Source of the DNA: Burkholderiales bacterium
GTDB taxonomy: Bacteria; Pseudomonadota; Gammaproteobacteria; Burkholderiales; Burkholderiaceae_C
Direction: 5' to 3'
DNA: 31,262 bases
NCBI GenBank assembly: GCA_005789685.1
Contig: SXXD01000275.1
Span: forward strand, 1-31,262
Below, one piece after another: positions 1 through 9,112 of this stretch. Each line of letters opens with the position of its first letter. Positions within the stretch are counted from its first letter, which is position 1. A program made the position numbers and the translations under genes. Below the pieces are notes generated by a model. It had not been told where the DNA came from and made no database searches. It worked only from the letters and a program-made list of their open reading frames with translations.

Positions 1-1235
1 AACATGGCATGCAACAAAACATTACAGCCAGCGGCGATGTGCTCTGGCTTGGCGTCTTCGATCTCGTTGTGACTGATGCCATCTTTGCAAGGGATAAAGA
101 TCATTCCGCTGGGGGCCAAGCGGGCGGTGTACACCGCATCATGGCCAGCACCTGAGACCACCTGCATGTGGCTGTGACCCAGGTGCTGTGCAGCTTCGGT
201 GACGGCTTGTGCGCATTCGGCATGGAAGGCCTGGGCCGGGTAGCTAGAAACCAATTCAATCTGGATACTTTGGCCGGTTTCTGCTTGTAAGCGCTGCGCC
301 AAGGCCTTGACCTTATCGGCCATAGCGTCCACGCCCGCATCGGTAGGGTGGCGCAGGTCGATGCTGAACTTAACCCGTCCGGGGATGACGTTGCGGCTGT
401 TGGGGTGGACTTGCACCATGCCCACGGTGCCGCGCCCCTCTGGCGCGTACTGCTGTGCTACAGCGACCACGGATTGCATCAAGGTCGTGGCCACTTGCAG
501 GGCGTCGCGTCGCAAAGGCATGGGGGTTGGCCCGGCGTGCGCCTCCATGCCCATGACCGTGCAATCAAACCAGCGGATGCCCAACACCCCGGTGACCACA
601 CCAATTGTGACGCCTGCATCTTCAAGCACTGGGCCTTGCTCAATGTGGGTTTCAAAATAAGCGCCTATCGGGTGTTGCCCCGGCACCTCGGTGCCCAAGT
701 AGCCAATGCGCTCGAGTTCTTCGCGCACAGATTTGCCGTCTTGGTCGCGGGCTTGGTAAGCGTGGTCTAAAGAGAAAGCACCGGCAAACACACCCGATCC
801 CATCATCACAGGCACAAAACGCGAACCTTCTTCATTGGTCCAAAAAGCAACCTCGATGGGCGCTTCGGTTTCAATGCCATGGTCGTTGAGACAGCGCACC
901 ACTTCCAAGCCAGCCAAAACGCCGTAATTGCCATCGAACTTACCGCCGGTAGGTTGTGTGTCAATGTGGCTGCCCGTCATGATGGGGGGCAAATCAGGGT
1001 TGCGCCCAGGCCGGCGCATGAACACATTGCCAATTTGGTCCAAGGTCACCGTCATGCCCGCTTCGCGACCCCATTGGGTCACCAAGTCGCGGCCCTGGCG
1101 GTCTAAGTCACTCAGCGCCAAACGGCACACCCCGCCTTTGGCGGTGGCGCCAATCTGGGCCAAGTCGATCAAAGCCTGCCAAAGACGCTGGGCATTGATG
1201 CGCAAATCAGGTAAGGGGTGAGAGTCAAGTTTCAT
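1..1235 (-). CDS. M20-family Zn-dependent amidohydrolase (allantoate amidohydrolase / N-carbamoyl-L-amino acid hydrolase type), 3' end off window
   Basis: The minus strand is open from an ATG at 1235 past base 1, giving 411 codons with no stop, so the C-terminal end is missing. The translation has the hydantoinase/carbamoylase M20 pattern. The metal site is built from TGSHIDTQ (His90, Asp92), GGKFDG (Asp101) and the WTNEEGSRF segment (Glu135-Glu136). GMEAHAGPTPM follows in the middle and SHNEIEDAKPEH lies near the end. Family members hydrolyse allantoate or N-carbamoyl amino acids in the cytoplasm, releasing ammonia and carbon dioxide. The divergent neighbour is an AllA-type ureidoglycolate lyase, which favours a ureide substrate, but the two family functions cannot be separated by eye. 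The gene diverges from allA across less than 100 bases. Family assignment is secure; substrate is inference. Confidence 0.9.
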   Translation of the reverse strand, partial: MKLDSHPLPDLRINAQRLWQALIDLAQIGATAKGGVCRLALSDLDRQGRDLVTQWGREAGMTVTLDQIGNVFMRRPGRNPDLPPIMTGSHIDTQPTGGKFDGNYGVLAGLEVVRCLNDHGIETEAPIEVAFWTNEEGSRFVPVMMGSGVFAGAFSLDHAYQARDQDGKSVREELERIGYLGTEVPGQHPIGAYFETHIEQGPVLEDAGVTIGVVTGVLGIRWFDCTVMGMEAHAGPTPMPLRRDALQVATTLMQSVVAVAQQYAPEGRGTVGMVQVHPNSRNVIPGRVKFSIDLRHPTDAGVDAMADKVKALAQRLQAETGQSIQIELVSSYPAQAFHAECAQAVTEAAQHLGHSHMQVVSGAGHDAVYTARLAPSGMIFIPCKDGISHNEIEDAKPEHIAAGCNVLLHAM

Positions 1236-1303
1236 AGAACAGTTCTTTGCAAATGTCGATGAGTCATGCATGTTGTTGCCTGCAACGGATGGTGGCTTGT
1301 GCC
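1236..1303. promoter_or_regulatory. Divergent promoter region with two short inverted repeats
   Basis: This gap separates the divergent M20 hydrolase and allA genes and must hold both promoters unless transcripts start inside the genes. An 11-bp perfect palindrome (AGAAC-A-GTTCT, 1236-1246) touches the hydrolase start codon. A second dyad (GTTGC-CT-GCAAC, 1275-1286) lies closer to allA. Both are short enough to occur by chance. No convincing -35/-10 pair was seen. Confidence 0.35.
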
Positions 1304-1855
1304 ATGATATCTGCTATGCAAAAACCGCCCCAACCCGAGCACGCAGGACCTACCCACTCGGCCAGCGTTCGCCTTCAAAGCCTTACAGCAGAGGCCTTTG
1401 CGCCTTATGGCCAAGTGTTGCAACTCGACGCTGCAGGTCAGCGCGCCATCAACCAAGGCACCAGTTCGCGCTTGGACTTGCTTGCTGATTTGGACCTGCA
1501 TGACGCTAACGGCCAAGCAGTTTTGGCGGTGTTCCATGCCCAAGCACAAAGCCCGCGTACGCCGTGCCAAATGCTCGAGCGCCACAACTGGGGCAGTCAA
1601 AGTTTTTTGCCTTTGTTGGGCGCGCGCTGCCGGCTTTGGGTGGCAACAGGCGTCGCAACCCCCGACTTGAACACCTTGGCGTGTTTTGAAGTGAGCGGTC
1701 AACAAGGTTTTACCTTGAACAAAGGTGTTTGGCACCACCCCTTAATGGCCTTAGAAGCCAGCTCGTTTTTGGTGATTGAACGCCAAGGGCCGCAAGAGGA
1801 TTGCGAGGTCTTCACCTTGCTCCAAGCCGTCCATCCGACCTGGCCTGCGGACTGA
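1304..1855 (+). CDS. allA: Ureidoglycolate lyase, AllA family
   Basis: About 183 residues, the usual size for AllA. AllA splits (S)-ureidoglycolate into glyoxylate and urea, the last step of allantoin breakdown. Diagnostic segments are LTAEAFAPYGQVL near the N-terminus and the cupin-like C-terminal stretch NKGVWHHPLMAL followed by FLVIERQGPQEDCEVF. The frame is open back to 1247, but the first residues of that longer form are Cys-rich and unlike the family. ATG 1304 or ATG 1316 is more plausible, and neither has a strong ribosome binding site. The stop lies 16 bases from the end of the convergent amidase gene. Together with the divergent M20 hydrolase it suggests a partial ureide pathway; allantoinase and glyoxylate genes are not in the window. 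Confidence 0.88.
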   Translation: MISAMQKPPQPEHAGPTHSASVRLQSLTAEAFAPYGQVLQLDAAGQRAINQGTSSRLDLLADLDLHDANGQAVLAVFHAQAQSPRTPCQMLERHNWGSQSFLPLLGARCRLWVATGVATPDLNTLACFEVSGQQGFTLNKGVWHHPLMALEASSFLVIERQGPQEDCEVFTLLQAVHPTWPAD

Positions 1856-1871
1856 CTCAGCCCCATCCGGC

Positions 1872-3074
1872 TTAACCCAGCGCCGCGTGGATGCGTTCGG
1901 CCAAGCGAACCAGGCTGCGGTCACTGCCCACCGGCCCGACCAATGAGATGCCTAAGGGCGCGCCTTGCCGTTGGGCCAAGGGCAAACTCAACTGCGGCAA
2001 GCCCGCTAAACCTGCACCGCACAACATGCGCGTGGCGCGGTTGCGGTAAGTATCCAGATCGGCTTCCGAAGCAGAGATCAGCGGCGCCACATCGGGCATG
2101 GTGGGCATGAGCAGCACGCCATCGGTACCCAATATGCGCCCAATGTGCGCGCGCCAGCGTTGGCGAAATTCCTGGGCCGAAGCCACGGTGGCGTCGCTTA
2201 GTTCAGACGCCCACTGAAACCGCTCGGCCACACCTGGTCCTAGTACAGGTGCAAAGCGCTGAATGAAAGCCCCATCCACATCCCAGGCCTCACGCCCTTG
2301 AATGGCGCGAAAGTGCCAGAACATGCTGTCAAAGTCGTCAAGCACAACGTTAAGCGTGCGGGCTTTGCCAAGGCACTCTTCAATTTGCCCACGCACCGGC
2401 TTCAATGCCTTGACCGCTGCAGGGGCGGCCAAGCCCCAAATATCGTTGGGGACCAGCAAGCGCACGCTGTCGGGCAAGGCTTGGGCATCTTCACCCAACA
2501 GCACATCGGCCACCCTGGCAAATGTGGGCACGTCGCGGGTAAACCAACCGCAGGTGTCCAAACTGGGCGACAAGGCCAATGTGTCTTCCAAGCTAATGCG
2601 GCCGTGGCTAGGACGGATACCTACCAAACCGCAATGGTTGGCCGGTGCGCGAACCGAACCACCCGTGTCCGAGCCCAGCGCAAAGTCGCACATGCGGTTG
2701 GACACAGCAGAGGCCGAGCCCGAAGACGAGCCTCCGCTGATGCGATGAGGGTCGGCGCCATTGATAGGCGAGCCAAAATGGGCGTTTTGTCCGCTCATAG
2801 AAAACGCCAGTTCATCGGTAATGGTTTTGCCCACAAATCTAGCACCTGCGTTGAGCAGGCTTTGCACCACGGGAGCGGTACGCTCTTGGATGCCCGACAG
2901 CGCCAGCATGAAAGGCTGGCCGCCACTGGTGGGGTAGCCTTGAACGTGGTAGAGGTCTTTCACTCCAAAACTCAAACCCGCCAACGGCCCGGTGGGTGCG
3001 TTTGGAACGGGAACTTTGGGGTAAGGCATGAAGGCGTGGGCGGTGTCCCACAAGGCGTCGGTATGGTGGTTCAT
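1872..3074 (-). CDS. Amidase signature family hydrolase, AMI1-like
   Basis: A 400-residue amidase-signature enzyme (PF01425). Its Ser-cisSer-Lys triad can be read as Lys39 (SFGVKDLYHV), cis-Ser116 in GGSSSGSASA and nucleophile Ser140 in GSDTGGSVRAPA. The compact length and segments such as ITDELAFSMSGQNAHFG and IRPSHGRIS resemble plant indole-3-acetamide hydrolase AMI1 (Lys36/Ser113/Ser137) more than GatA. The reaction is probably hydrolysis of a small amide to acid and ammonia. It starts 22 bases after the last ABC ATPase gene on the same strand, so it is likely the last gene of that operon and may act on the imported substrate. No strong Shine-Dalgarno is visible before ATG 3074. The substrate cannot be told from sequence. 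Confidence 0.9.
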   Translation of the reverse strand: MNHHTDALWDTAHAFMPYPKVPVPNAPTGPLAGLSFGVKDLYHVQGYPTSGGQPFMLALSGIQERTAPVVQSLLNAGARFVGKTITDELAFSMSGQNAHFGSPINGADPHRISGGSSSGSASAVSNRMCDFALGSDTGGSVRAPANHCGLVGIRPSHGRISLEDTLALSPSLDTCGWFTRDVPTFARVADVLLGEDAQALPDSVRLLVPNDIWGLAAPAAVKALKPVRGQIEECLGKARTLNVVLDDFDSMFWHFRAIQGREAWDVDGAFIQRFAPVLGPGVAERFQWASELSDATVASAQEFRQRWRAHIGRILGTDGVLLMPTMPDVAPLISASEADLDTYRNRATRMLCGAGLAGLPQLSLPLAQRQGAPLGISLVGPVGSDRSLVRLAERIHAALG

Positions 3075-3096
3075 GGTGTGGTGGCTGAAGAAAAAC

Positions 3097-4095
3097 TCAA
3101 ACAGACTGGGGCTCTAAGGCACGCAAACAGCGCACGCTGTGGTTGTCTGCCAACCAACTCACATCGGGTTGCATTGATTCACATTCTGGCTGGGCCAATT
3201 TGCAGCGAGTCGCAAAGGCACAACCATTTGGTAACGCCGCCAAATCGGGCGGAGCACCTGCAATGGTCACCAGCCGCTGTCCCTTGGCCAAGGCCCCGTC
3301 GGCGCGGCTTTGCAACAAAGCCCGGGTATAGGGGTGGCGAGGTTGGCGCAGCAAGGTGCGCGCCGGCCCCTCTTCCACAATGCGGCCGGCATACATCACC
3401 GCAATGCGGTCAGCCACTTCGACGGCGGCACCGATATCGTGAGTGACAAACACCACCGCCAGCCCTAGGTCTTTTTGTAACTCGCGAAGCAACAGCAAAA
3501 TTTGAATTTGTACGGTGGCATCAAGCGCTGTGGTGGGCTCATCGGCCAGCAACAATTGGGGCTTGCAAGCCAAGGCTAACGCAATCATTGCGCGCTGGCG
3601 CATACCACCTGACATTTCATGCGGATAAGCTTGGAGGCGCCGCTCGGGGCTTGGGATGCGCACCCGCTCAAACAGCGCCAAGGCGCGTTGGTGAGCCTCT
3701 TGGGTGCTGACATTTTCATGGCGGCGAATAGTTTCGGTGATTTGTTGGCCCAAGTTGTAAACAGGATCTAGGGCCAGCAAGGGCTCTTGAAAAATCATCG
3801 ATGCCACTCGCCCACGGAAGCTGCTAAGTTCTCTGGGCGAGAGCTGCAACACTTGTTGGTCGCCGACGCGAATGTCCCCGGTAATGCGGGTGGTTTTTGC
3901 AGCATGCAAACCAAGCAGGCTGCGCAAGGTGACGCTTTTGCCCGAACCCGACTCGCCAATCAAGGCCACCACTTCGCCGCGCTGAACACGCAGATCCACG
4001 CCGCTAACGGCTTGCACGGGTTTTTTCCCCCCTGTAAAGGTCACATGGAGTTGTTTGACCTCCACAAAACAATCGTGGGTTGGGGCAGAAATCAT
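3097..4095 (-). CDS. Peptide-type ABC transporter ATP-binding protein (DppD/OppD-like)
   Basis: A 332-residue ATPase with Walker A GESGSGKS (residues 47-54), signature MSGGMRQRA, Walker [13 protein letters not shown] and switch His in FVTHDIG. The C-terminal oligopeptide-transporter extension carries a Cys motif ([15 protein letters not shown]). This is one of two cytoplasmic ATPases that power the importer. The open frame extends to 4173, but the start is set at ATG 4095 because it overlaps the TGA of the upstream ATPase in an ATGA, the usual sign of translational coupling. The longer form would add 26 unrelated residues. Transported substrate is unknown; dipeptide, nickel and opine systems share this architecture. 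Confidence 0.92.
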   Translation of the reverse strand: MISAPTHDCFVEVKQLHVTFTGGKKPVQAVSGVDLRVQRGEVVALIGESGSGKSVTLRSLLGLHAAKTTRITGDIRVGDQQVLQLSPRELSSFRGRVASMIFQEPLLALDPVYNLGQQITETIRRHENVSTQEAHQRALALFERVRIPSPERRLQAYPHEMSGGMRQRAMIALALACKPQLLLADEPTTALDATVQIQILLLLRELQKDLGLAVVFVTHDIGAAVEVADRIAVMYAGRIVEEGPARTLLRQPRHPYTRALLQSRADGALAKGQRLVTIAGAPPDLAALPNGCAFATRCKLAQPECESMQPDVSWLADNHSVRCLRALEPQSV

Positions 4096-5150
4096 GCCAC
4101 CTCCTGAGTGGCTGAGCCCAACGGGTGAGCCGGTGCAAGGCCATGGGCGCTGCCCGCCACATGCATCCAGCACGCTACCTGCTGACCGTGAGCGGTGTGG
4201 GCCAGGACCGGCATTTTTTGGCTACAAATATCTTGGGCATGGACACAGCGAGGGTGAAAGCGGCAACCTGTGGGCGGATTGATGGGGTTGGGCGGGTCAC
4301 CGGCCAAGGGCGGCTTTTCGGTGCGCCGGTCGGGGTCCAAGGTAGGGATCGATGACAACAAAGCTTGGGTATAGGGGTGTGCCGGATTGTTGAACAAGGT
4401 TTCGCTGTTGCCAATCTCTACGACTTGGCCCAAGTACATCACCAACACCCGATCGCTCATGTAACGCACCACATTCAAATCGTGGCTGATGAACACATAG
4501 GTCAGGCCAAAGTCATCTTTCAAATCTAACAACAAGTTAAGCACCTGGGCTTCCACGGACTTGTCCAAGGCCGACACCGCCTCATCCAAGATGATCAAGC
4601 GCGACTGCAAGGCCAGAGCGCGGGCAATGTTCACTCGTTGGCGTTGACCGCCCGAGAGTTCGTGAGGATAGCGCTCGGCAAAACGCTCGGGCGCCAAGCC
4701 CACCCGAGCCAGCAAGTCGCGGGCGCGCGCCACCGCCTCGCTCTGGGGCACACCATGCACCATGGGTGCAAAAGCAATCGAGTCTTCAATGGTCAAGCGC
4801 GGGTTCAAAGAGGCATAGCTGTCTTGGAACACCATTTGAGTTTGCCGCCGATAAGCCTTCAAGGGCAAAGCCGAGCCGCCCACGGTCTGGGCATCAAAAA
4901 TCAGCTCACCGTGATCTTGAATGATCAATTGCATGAGCAAGCGCGCAGTGGTGGATTTTCCGCAACCGGACTCGCCCACGACGCCCAAGGTCTCGCCTTT
5001 GAAGACCTCAAAATCCACGCCATCGACGGCACGCACGACGCCACCGCCCTTGCCGAAAACGTCTTTTTTTAGCGGGAAGTGTTTGACCAAGCCACGCACA
5101 CTGAGCATGGGTTGAGCTGGGCCGCCCAAGTCAAAAGGGGTTAAGGGCAT
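4092..5150 (-). CDS. Peptide-type ABC transporter ATP-binding protein (DppF/OppF-like)
   Basis: A 352-residue ATPase with Walker [10 protein letters not shown] (residues 59-67), signature LSGGQRQRV, Walker [13 protein letters not shown] and the C-terminal domain [12 protein letters not shown]. The N-terminus has the OppF-type insert with a basic linker ([15 protein letters not shown]) before the Walker A. It pairs with the DppD-like protein encoded immediately downstream, with which it overlaps by 4 bases. It starts 7 bases after the DppC-like permease stop, so the five ABC genes are tightly packed. The DppF-like gene precedes the DppD-like one, the reverse of the common dppDF order. Confidence 0.93.
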   Translation of the reverse strand: MPLTPFDLGGPAQPMLSVRGLVKHFPLKKDVFGKGGGVVRAVDGVDFEVFKGETLGVVGESGCGKSTTARLLMQLIIQDHGELIFDAQTVGGSALPLKAYRRQTQMVFQDSYASLNPRLTIEDSIAFAPMVHGVPQSEAVARARDLLARVGLAPERFAERYPHELSGGQRQRVNIARALALQSRLIILDEAVSALDKSVEAQVLNLLLDLKDDFGLTYVFISHDLNVVRYMSDRVLVMYLGQVVEIGNSETLFNNPAHPYTQALLSSIPTLDPDRRTEKPPLAGDPPNPINPPTGCRFHPRCVHAQDICSQKMPVLAHTAHGQQVACWMHVAGSAHGLAPAHPLGSATQEVA

Positions 5151-5157
5151 GGCACGC

Positions 5158-6048
5158 TCACTGTTTGATCTCCATGGCCGAGCGCAAGCCGTCGGCTAAC
5201 AAATTGAAGGCAATGGAGGTGATGAAAATCATCGCCCCGGGCAAAGCTGCGATCCAAGGCTGTGTGTAAATTGCAGTGCGCAAGGTGTTTAACATGAGGC
5301 CCCACTCGGGCTCGGGAGGCTTAACGCCAAGGCCCAAAAAGCTCAGGCCAGAGGCCAAAATCATGGCCACTGCGATCAAACTGGTGGCGTACACAAACAC
5401 CGGCCCAAGCACATTGCCCAACACGTGCACCCGAACGATGGTGAAGGCACCCGCCCCCGAGGCGCGGGCGGCATCAACAAAATCTCGACCGCGTATTTGA
5501 GTGGTCACGCTCTCGGCCACACGGGCAATTGGCGGAATGAACACAATGGTCAAAGAAATTAGCGAATTGGTGATGCCTGCGCCTAAGGTGCCTGACAAAG
5601 CGATGGCCAGTAGAACCGAGGGAAACGCATAGAACACATCGATGGTGCGCATCATGCTGGTATTGACCCAACCACCGGCGTAACCCGCGGTGATGCCAAT
5701 GACTGAGCCGATGACAAAAGCGCAAATCACCGGGGTTATGCCAATGAACAAAGACAAGCGCGTGCCAACGATCAAGCGGCTCAGCATATCTCGCCCCAAC
5801 TCATCTGTGCCCAAGGGATGTCCCGCAAAACCAATCGGTTTAAGCCTCTTGAGTATGGACGACTGGTACGGATCCAAGGGCGCCAACCACGGCCCAAAAA
5901 TAGCCAGCACCAGCAACACCAAGACCACCAAGGCTGCAAATACAGCAATTTTTTGTTGCATGAAACGCCTGCCCACAGTTTGCCAATAACCCGCCGATCT
6001 CTGCATGGCGAGCTCGGGCACCTTTTGGGGATCGACAGCAATGTGCAT
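5158..6048 (-). CDS. Peptide-type ABC transporter permease (DppC-like)
   Basis: A 296-residue integral membrane protein. A cytoplasmic N-terminus (WQTVGRRFMQQK) is followed by a first hydrophobic helix and then the DppC hallmark HPLGTDELGRDMLSRLIVGTR. The EAA loop that docks the ATPases is seen as ARVAESVTTQIRGRDFVDAARASGAG (only its key parts, EAA-like DAARASGAG, match closely). SGLSFLGLGVKPPEPEWG near the C-terminus is typical of the family. It lies 19 bases after the DppB-like gene and 7 before the DppF-like gene, so it belongs to the same transcript. It forms the membrane channel with the DppB-like subunit. Confidence 0.93.
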   Translation of the reverse strand: MHIAVDPQKVPELAMQRSAGYWQTVGRRFMQQKIAVFAALVVLVLLVLAIFGPWLAPLDPYQSSILKRLKPIGFAGHPLGTDELGRDMLSRLIVGTRLSLFIGITPVICAFVIGSVIGITAGYAGGWVNTSMMRTIDVFYAFPSVLLAIALSGTLGAGITNSLISLTIVFIPPIARVAESVTTQIRGRDFVDAARASGAGAFTIVRVHVLGNVLGPVFVYATSLIAVAMILASGLSFLGLGVKPPEPEWGLMLNTLRTAIYTQPWIAALPGAMIFITSIAFNLLADGLRSAMEIKQ

Positions 6049-6067
6049 CTTGTTTTGGAACTGGTTT

Positions 6068-7021
6068 TCAGCTGCGCGAAATGCGTGGGTCTAAGAGGGT
6101 TTGAACAACATCAACGATCAGGTTCAAGAACACAAAAAACATGGCCAATACCAGAATGGTGCCTTGCAACAAAGGCAGATCGCGCTGAAAAATGGCCGAG
6201 TTTAATAAAGAGCCGGTGCCCGGCCAAGAAAAGACGGTCTCGATCAAAATCGAGCCACCTAATAAATAGCCCAGCTGCAAGCCCATCACCGCCAAAGCGG
6301 TAGGCGCAGCGTTTTTGACAACGTGCAAGAAAATGCCGAAATCGGTCAGGCCTTTAGCGCGCAAACCCACAATGAACTCTTGGGCCAAGATATCACCCAC
6401 CAAGGCGCGTAACGTACGCGAAATAATGCCCATGGGAATCACGCTCATGGTGATGGCAGGTAAAAGCATGTGCTTGAAATGCTCCCAGTCCCAGGCCCAA
6501 TCGCCCGAGCCCCCAGGGCCAGCTCCACCAGGGGGCAACCACATCAAGATCGATGAAAACACAATGACCAGCACCATGCCCAGCCAATAGTGTGGAACGC
6601 TAACCCCCAGCACCGAAGTCAAGGAGGCCAATTTATCGAGCCAGGAATTTTGAAAGTAACCGGCCACAAAGCCAAACAAGCAACCGAACAAAAAACCAAT
6701 CAAGGTGGCAACCATGGCCAAACGCAAGGTGTTGCCCACCGCCTTCATCACCTCGCTGAAGACCGGCCGATTGCTGGCGATTGAAGTGCCCAAATCACCC
6801 TGCATGGCACGCCACACCCAACTCACAAACTGCTCGGGGTAAGAGCGGTTAAAACCGTAGAGTTCTTTCAACTTGGCTTGCAACTCAGCCGAAGCGTCAG
6901 GGGGCAGGATGGACACCAAGGGGTCGCCCGGCGCTAGGTGCACTAGGGCAAAACACACCAAGGCCACACCCAGCATGATTGGCAGAGTGTAGAGAAGGCG
7001 TCGCCACAAAAAAACAAACAT
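6068..7021 (-). CDS. Peptide-type ABC transporter permease (DppB-like)
   Basis: A 317-residue permease beginning MFVFLWRRLLYTLPIMLGV, the standard DppB start. LAPGDPL and an external loop ending in the AMQGDLGTS segment follow. The EAA loop (IVGLRAKGLTDFGIFLHVVKNA) and a C-terminal ETVFSWPGTG are clear. The frame opens nine codons earlier at 7048, but ATG 7021 is chosen because a GGAG lies 7 bases upstream and the family begins there. It is separated from the binding-protein gene by about 100 bases containing a hairpin, which may lower permease expression relative to the binding protein. Confidence 0.93.
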   Translation of the reverse strand: MFVFLWRRLLYTLPIMLGVALVCFALVHLAPGDPLVSILPPDASAELQAKLKELYGFNRSYPEQFVSWVWRAMQGDLGTSIASNRPVFSEVMKAVGNTLRLAMVATLIGFLFGCLFGFVAGYFQNSWLDKLASLTSVLGVSVPHYWLGMVLVIVFSSILMWLPPGGAGPGGSGDWAWDWEHFKHMLLPAITMSVIPMGIISRTLRALVGDILAQEFIVGLRAKGLTDFGIFLHVVKNAAPTALAVMGLQLGYLLGGSILIETVFSWPGTGSLLNSAIFQRDLPLLQGTILVLAMFFVFLNLIVDVVQTLLDPRISRS

Positions 7022-7083
7022 CCCACTGCTCCATGTTGGGCAAGCCACGAGGTACCACCAAGGCCCTTAAGCGATAAATTAAA

Positions 7084-7112
7084 AGCCGGCGTGCTAAGAA
7101 CCCACACCGGCT
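7084..7112 (-). terminator. Intercistronic hairpin between binding-protein and permease genes
   Basis: A 10-bp stem (7084-7093 with 7103-7112, containing one G-U pair) encloses a 9-base loop. Read on the minus strand it is followed by TTTTAATTT. It lies 11 bases beyond the binding-protein stop codon and about 60 bases before the permease start. This placement is typical of partial terminators or RNA-stabilising stems that keep the binding protein more abundant than the membrane subunits. Strength in vivo is inferred. Confidence 0.6.
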
Positions 7113-7122
7113 GGCCTACGCA

Positions 7123-8793
7123 TCAATCCATGGAAATAGGGGCTAAATCGACAAACCAGCTGCGTGCCTGCACGAGGCCTTTAACCTTGGTGCTGATAGC
7201 GCGTGGGCCAACATCGTGGGCAATCCAAACGAAGGGGGCCTCTTCAACGATCCGTGCATGCAACTTAGACAAAGCTTCGTCACGCTTTTTATCATCAAAC
7301 TGGGTGCGCGCATCGGCAATGAGCTTGTCAAACTCAGGGTTGCCAAAATAGCCCCAATTGTTTGACACCGGCGGAAAGGCACCTGTGCTGGTGAAACGAA
7401 CCATGCCAAAGAAGGGGTCCATCGCGGCGTAACTCACATTGATGGCATTCGCACCATTGGCAGATGGGTCCTTTGCACCCTTGCGCCAGTTGGTAAACAA
7501 GGTGTTCCACTCGATCACATCAAATTCAACGTCAAAGAAGCACTGTTTGAGGGACTGCTGCACAAACTCGTTCATGGGCAAGGGCTGCATTTGGCCTGAG
7601 CCCGATGCGGAAATTTGCACCTTGACCTTGAGCGGCTTGGCTGCAGTGTGGCCAGCTTGAGACATCAAAGTTTTGGCTGCGTTCACATCGTATTTGATGT
7701 CGAACTTGGGGTTACCCCACCAAGGGTGACCTGGGGGCACAGTACCCTTAGGCACGGCCATCATCCCACCCAACAAGGTTTTGATGCCTTCACGGTCGAC
7801 ACACAGGTTGGCCGCTTGACGCACCCTTTTGTCCAACCAGGGCGAGCCATCGGCAAACGACAACTGCCATGGCCATACATGGGGCTGAGCATTGCTTTCA
7901 ATCTTGAAGCCACGCTGGGTAATTTGGGCCATCGCGTCTGGCGCTGGAGCCTCAATCCAATCTACTTGGCCACCAAGCAAAGCGGCGGTGCGAGCATTGG
8001 CCTCGGGCATGGGTAACATGACAATGCGGTCGAGCTTGGGCACGCGTTTAGGGTCCCAATACGTTTTATGGGCCACCACTTCCAAGCGCTCACGCGGCAC
8101 GAAGCGCGCCATCTTGAATGGGCCAGAGCCTGATGCGTCTGCGGCAAACGCCGTCCAAGCCGCTTTGGACTTGTCTGCAGGGGTAGCGCCTGCGGCAGCA
8201 TCAAATTTTTTCTTCCAATGAGCAGGCGAGGCCATGAACAAATTGGTCAGGTTCAGCGGCAAAAAAGCATCGGGTTCGCTGGTGGTGAGTTCCACTGTTA
8301 AATCGTCAATCTTGCGAGCGCTGCGCAAAGTGGGCATGCGCGAAGCAGTGACACCAACTTGGCTGGCATCAAAGTGCACGGCGTCTTTGTCCAACACCTT
8401 TTGCACGTTCCATACAATCGAATCGGCATTGACGGCTGAGCCATCATGAAACTTCACATTGGGGCGCAGTTTGAAGACCCACTTCGTTTTGTCGCTGCCA
8501 CTCACCGCCCAAGAATTGGCCAAGCCGGGAATCAGCACGCTGGGGGCATTGCTCTTGGACAAGTCCCATTGAGTCAAGGCGTCATACATGGGGATGCCAG
8601 TAAAACGGTTGCCCTCAAAACCCTGGTCGGGCTGACCCAAGGTGCGGGGAATATCGGCGGCAGTCATGGCAATGCGCAACACCTTTTCTTGCGCCTGCAC
8701 AGCCAAGGTCATGGCGCTCAAACCCACGCCAATGGCCAAGGTCATGGCCGAAGGTGCAGAGGAACTAAAAATGGGTAGGCTGAACCGTTTCAT
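7123..8793 (-). CDS. Periplasmic ABC transporter substrate-binding protein, family 5
   Basis: A 556-residue solute-binding protein of the DppA/OppA family (SBP_bac_5). The signal peptide has a basic start (MKRFSLPIF), a hydrophobic core and a likely cleavage after Ala34 in AVQA-QEK. Family segments include KWVFKLRPNVKFHDGSAVNADSIVWNV (start of the SBP_bac_5 core) and VRQAANLCVDREGIKTLLGG. The frame extends to 8844, but ATG 8793 is preferred because CGGAG lies 6-7 bases upstream and the signal peptide begins there. It is the first gene of the ABC/amidase operon and diverges from the racemase-family gene at 9113. The ligand is unknown; the ureide and amide enzymes nearby suggest an N-carbamoyl or amide compound. 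Confidence 0.93.
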   Translation of the reverse strand: MKRFSLPIFSSSAPSAMTLAIGVGLSAMTLAVQAQEKVLRIAMTAADIPRTLGQPDQGFEGNRFTGIPMYDALTQWDLSKSNAPSVLIPGLANSWAVSGSDKTKWVFKLRPNVKFHDGSAVNADSIVWNVQKVLDKDAVHFDASQVGVTASRMPTLRSARKIDDLTVELTTSEPDAFLPLNLTNLFMASPAHWKKKFDAAAGATPADKSKAAWTAFAADASGSGPFKMARFVPRERLEVVAHKTYWDPKRVPKLDRIVMLPMPEANARTAALLGGQVDWIEAPAPDAMAQITQRGFKIESNAQPHVWPWQLSFADGSPWLDKRVRQAANLCVDREGIKTLLGGMMAVPKGTVPPGHPWWGNPKFDIKYDVNAAKTLMSQAGHTAAKPLKVKVQISASGSGQMQPLPMNEFVQQSLKQCFFDVEFDVIEWNTLFTNWRKGAKDPSANGANAINVSYAAMDPFFGMVRFTSTGAFPPVSNNWGYFGNPEFDKLIADARTQFDDKKRDEALSKLHARIVEEAPFVWIAHDVGPRAISTKVKGLVQARSWFVDLAPISMD

Positions 8794-8890
8794 ACAAACT
8801 CCGATGATGGTGATTAAAAATAAGTGGCATTCAGTATTTAGCATATCAAAGAATTGCTAGCGCAATGCCCGAGTAAATACCTAATACATT

Positions 8891-8909
8891 GGCATGCAAT
8901 TTGTATGCC
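8891..8909. promoter_or_regulatory. Inverted repeat, possible operator
   Basis: GGCATGC-AATTT-GTATGCC: two 7-base arms match at six positions around a 5-base spacer. It lies about 100 bases upstream of the ABC binding-protein start. The size and spacing fit a dimeric regulator site; the regulator is unknown. Confidence 0.4.
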
Positions 8910-9012
8910 TAGGGTTTATATTTAAACTGATTGAGTTTGACAAATACGTCCCCGACCAATGGTTTTTTCCTGACTAAAAGTTGCTACCAACAAATGAACA
9001 CGAAGCTTCATT

Positions 9013-9023
9013 TCATTGAATGA
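9013..9023. promoter_or_regulatory. Palindrome TCATT-G-AATGA, possible operator
   Basis: A perfect 11-base palindrome 90 bases upstream of the racemase-family start. The same core (TCATT-C-AATGA) occurs in the divergent promoter region at 29503-29517, where it is extended to 15 bases. Confidence 0.4.
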
Positions 9024-9034
9024 CCCACCAAAAC

Positions 9035-9049
9035 AGTGCTTCATGCACT
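9035..9049. promoter_or_regulatory. Inverted repeat AGTGC-TTCAT-GCACT
   Basis: Two perfect 5-base arms around a 5-base spacer, 12 bases from the TCATT palindrome. It may be part of the same control region or coincidental. Confidence 0.3.
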
Positions 9050-9112
9050 TTGTTAGTTCATGACGCGCACAAAAAATTTAAATTAACACTTCTAAATCGA
9101 GCACCTTAACGA

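Larger units (their letters stand above)
8794..9112. promoter_or_regulatory. Divergent intergenic region, 319 bases
   Basis: This AT-rich gap lies between the ABC operon (minus) and the racemase/dioxygenase operon (plus) and must contain both promoters. No open frame of note was seen. It holds three inverted repeats listed separately (8891-8909, 9013-9023, 9035-9049). I could not pick a convincing -35/-10 pair for either side. Confidence 0.5.

Noticed and set aside
2298..3446. 382-codon plus-strand open frame opposite the amidase and ABC ATPase genes
   Set aside because: It lies antisense to two clear genes, its translation has no recognisable domain and is rich in His/Arg/Gln, typical of a shadow frame.
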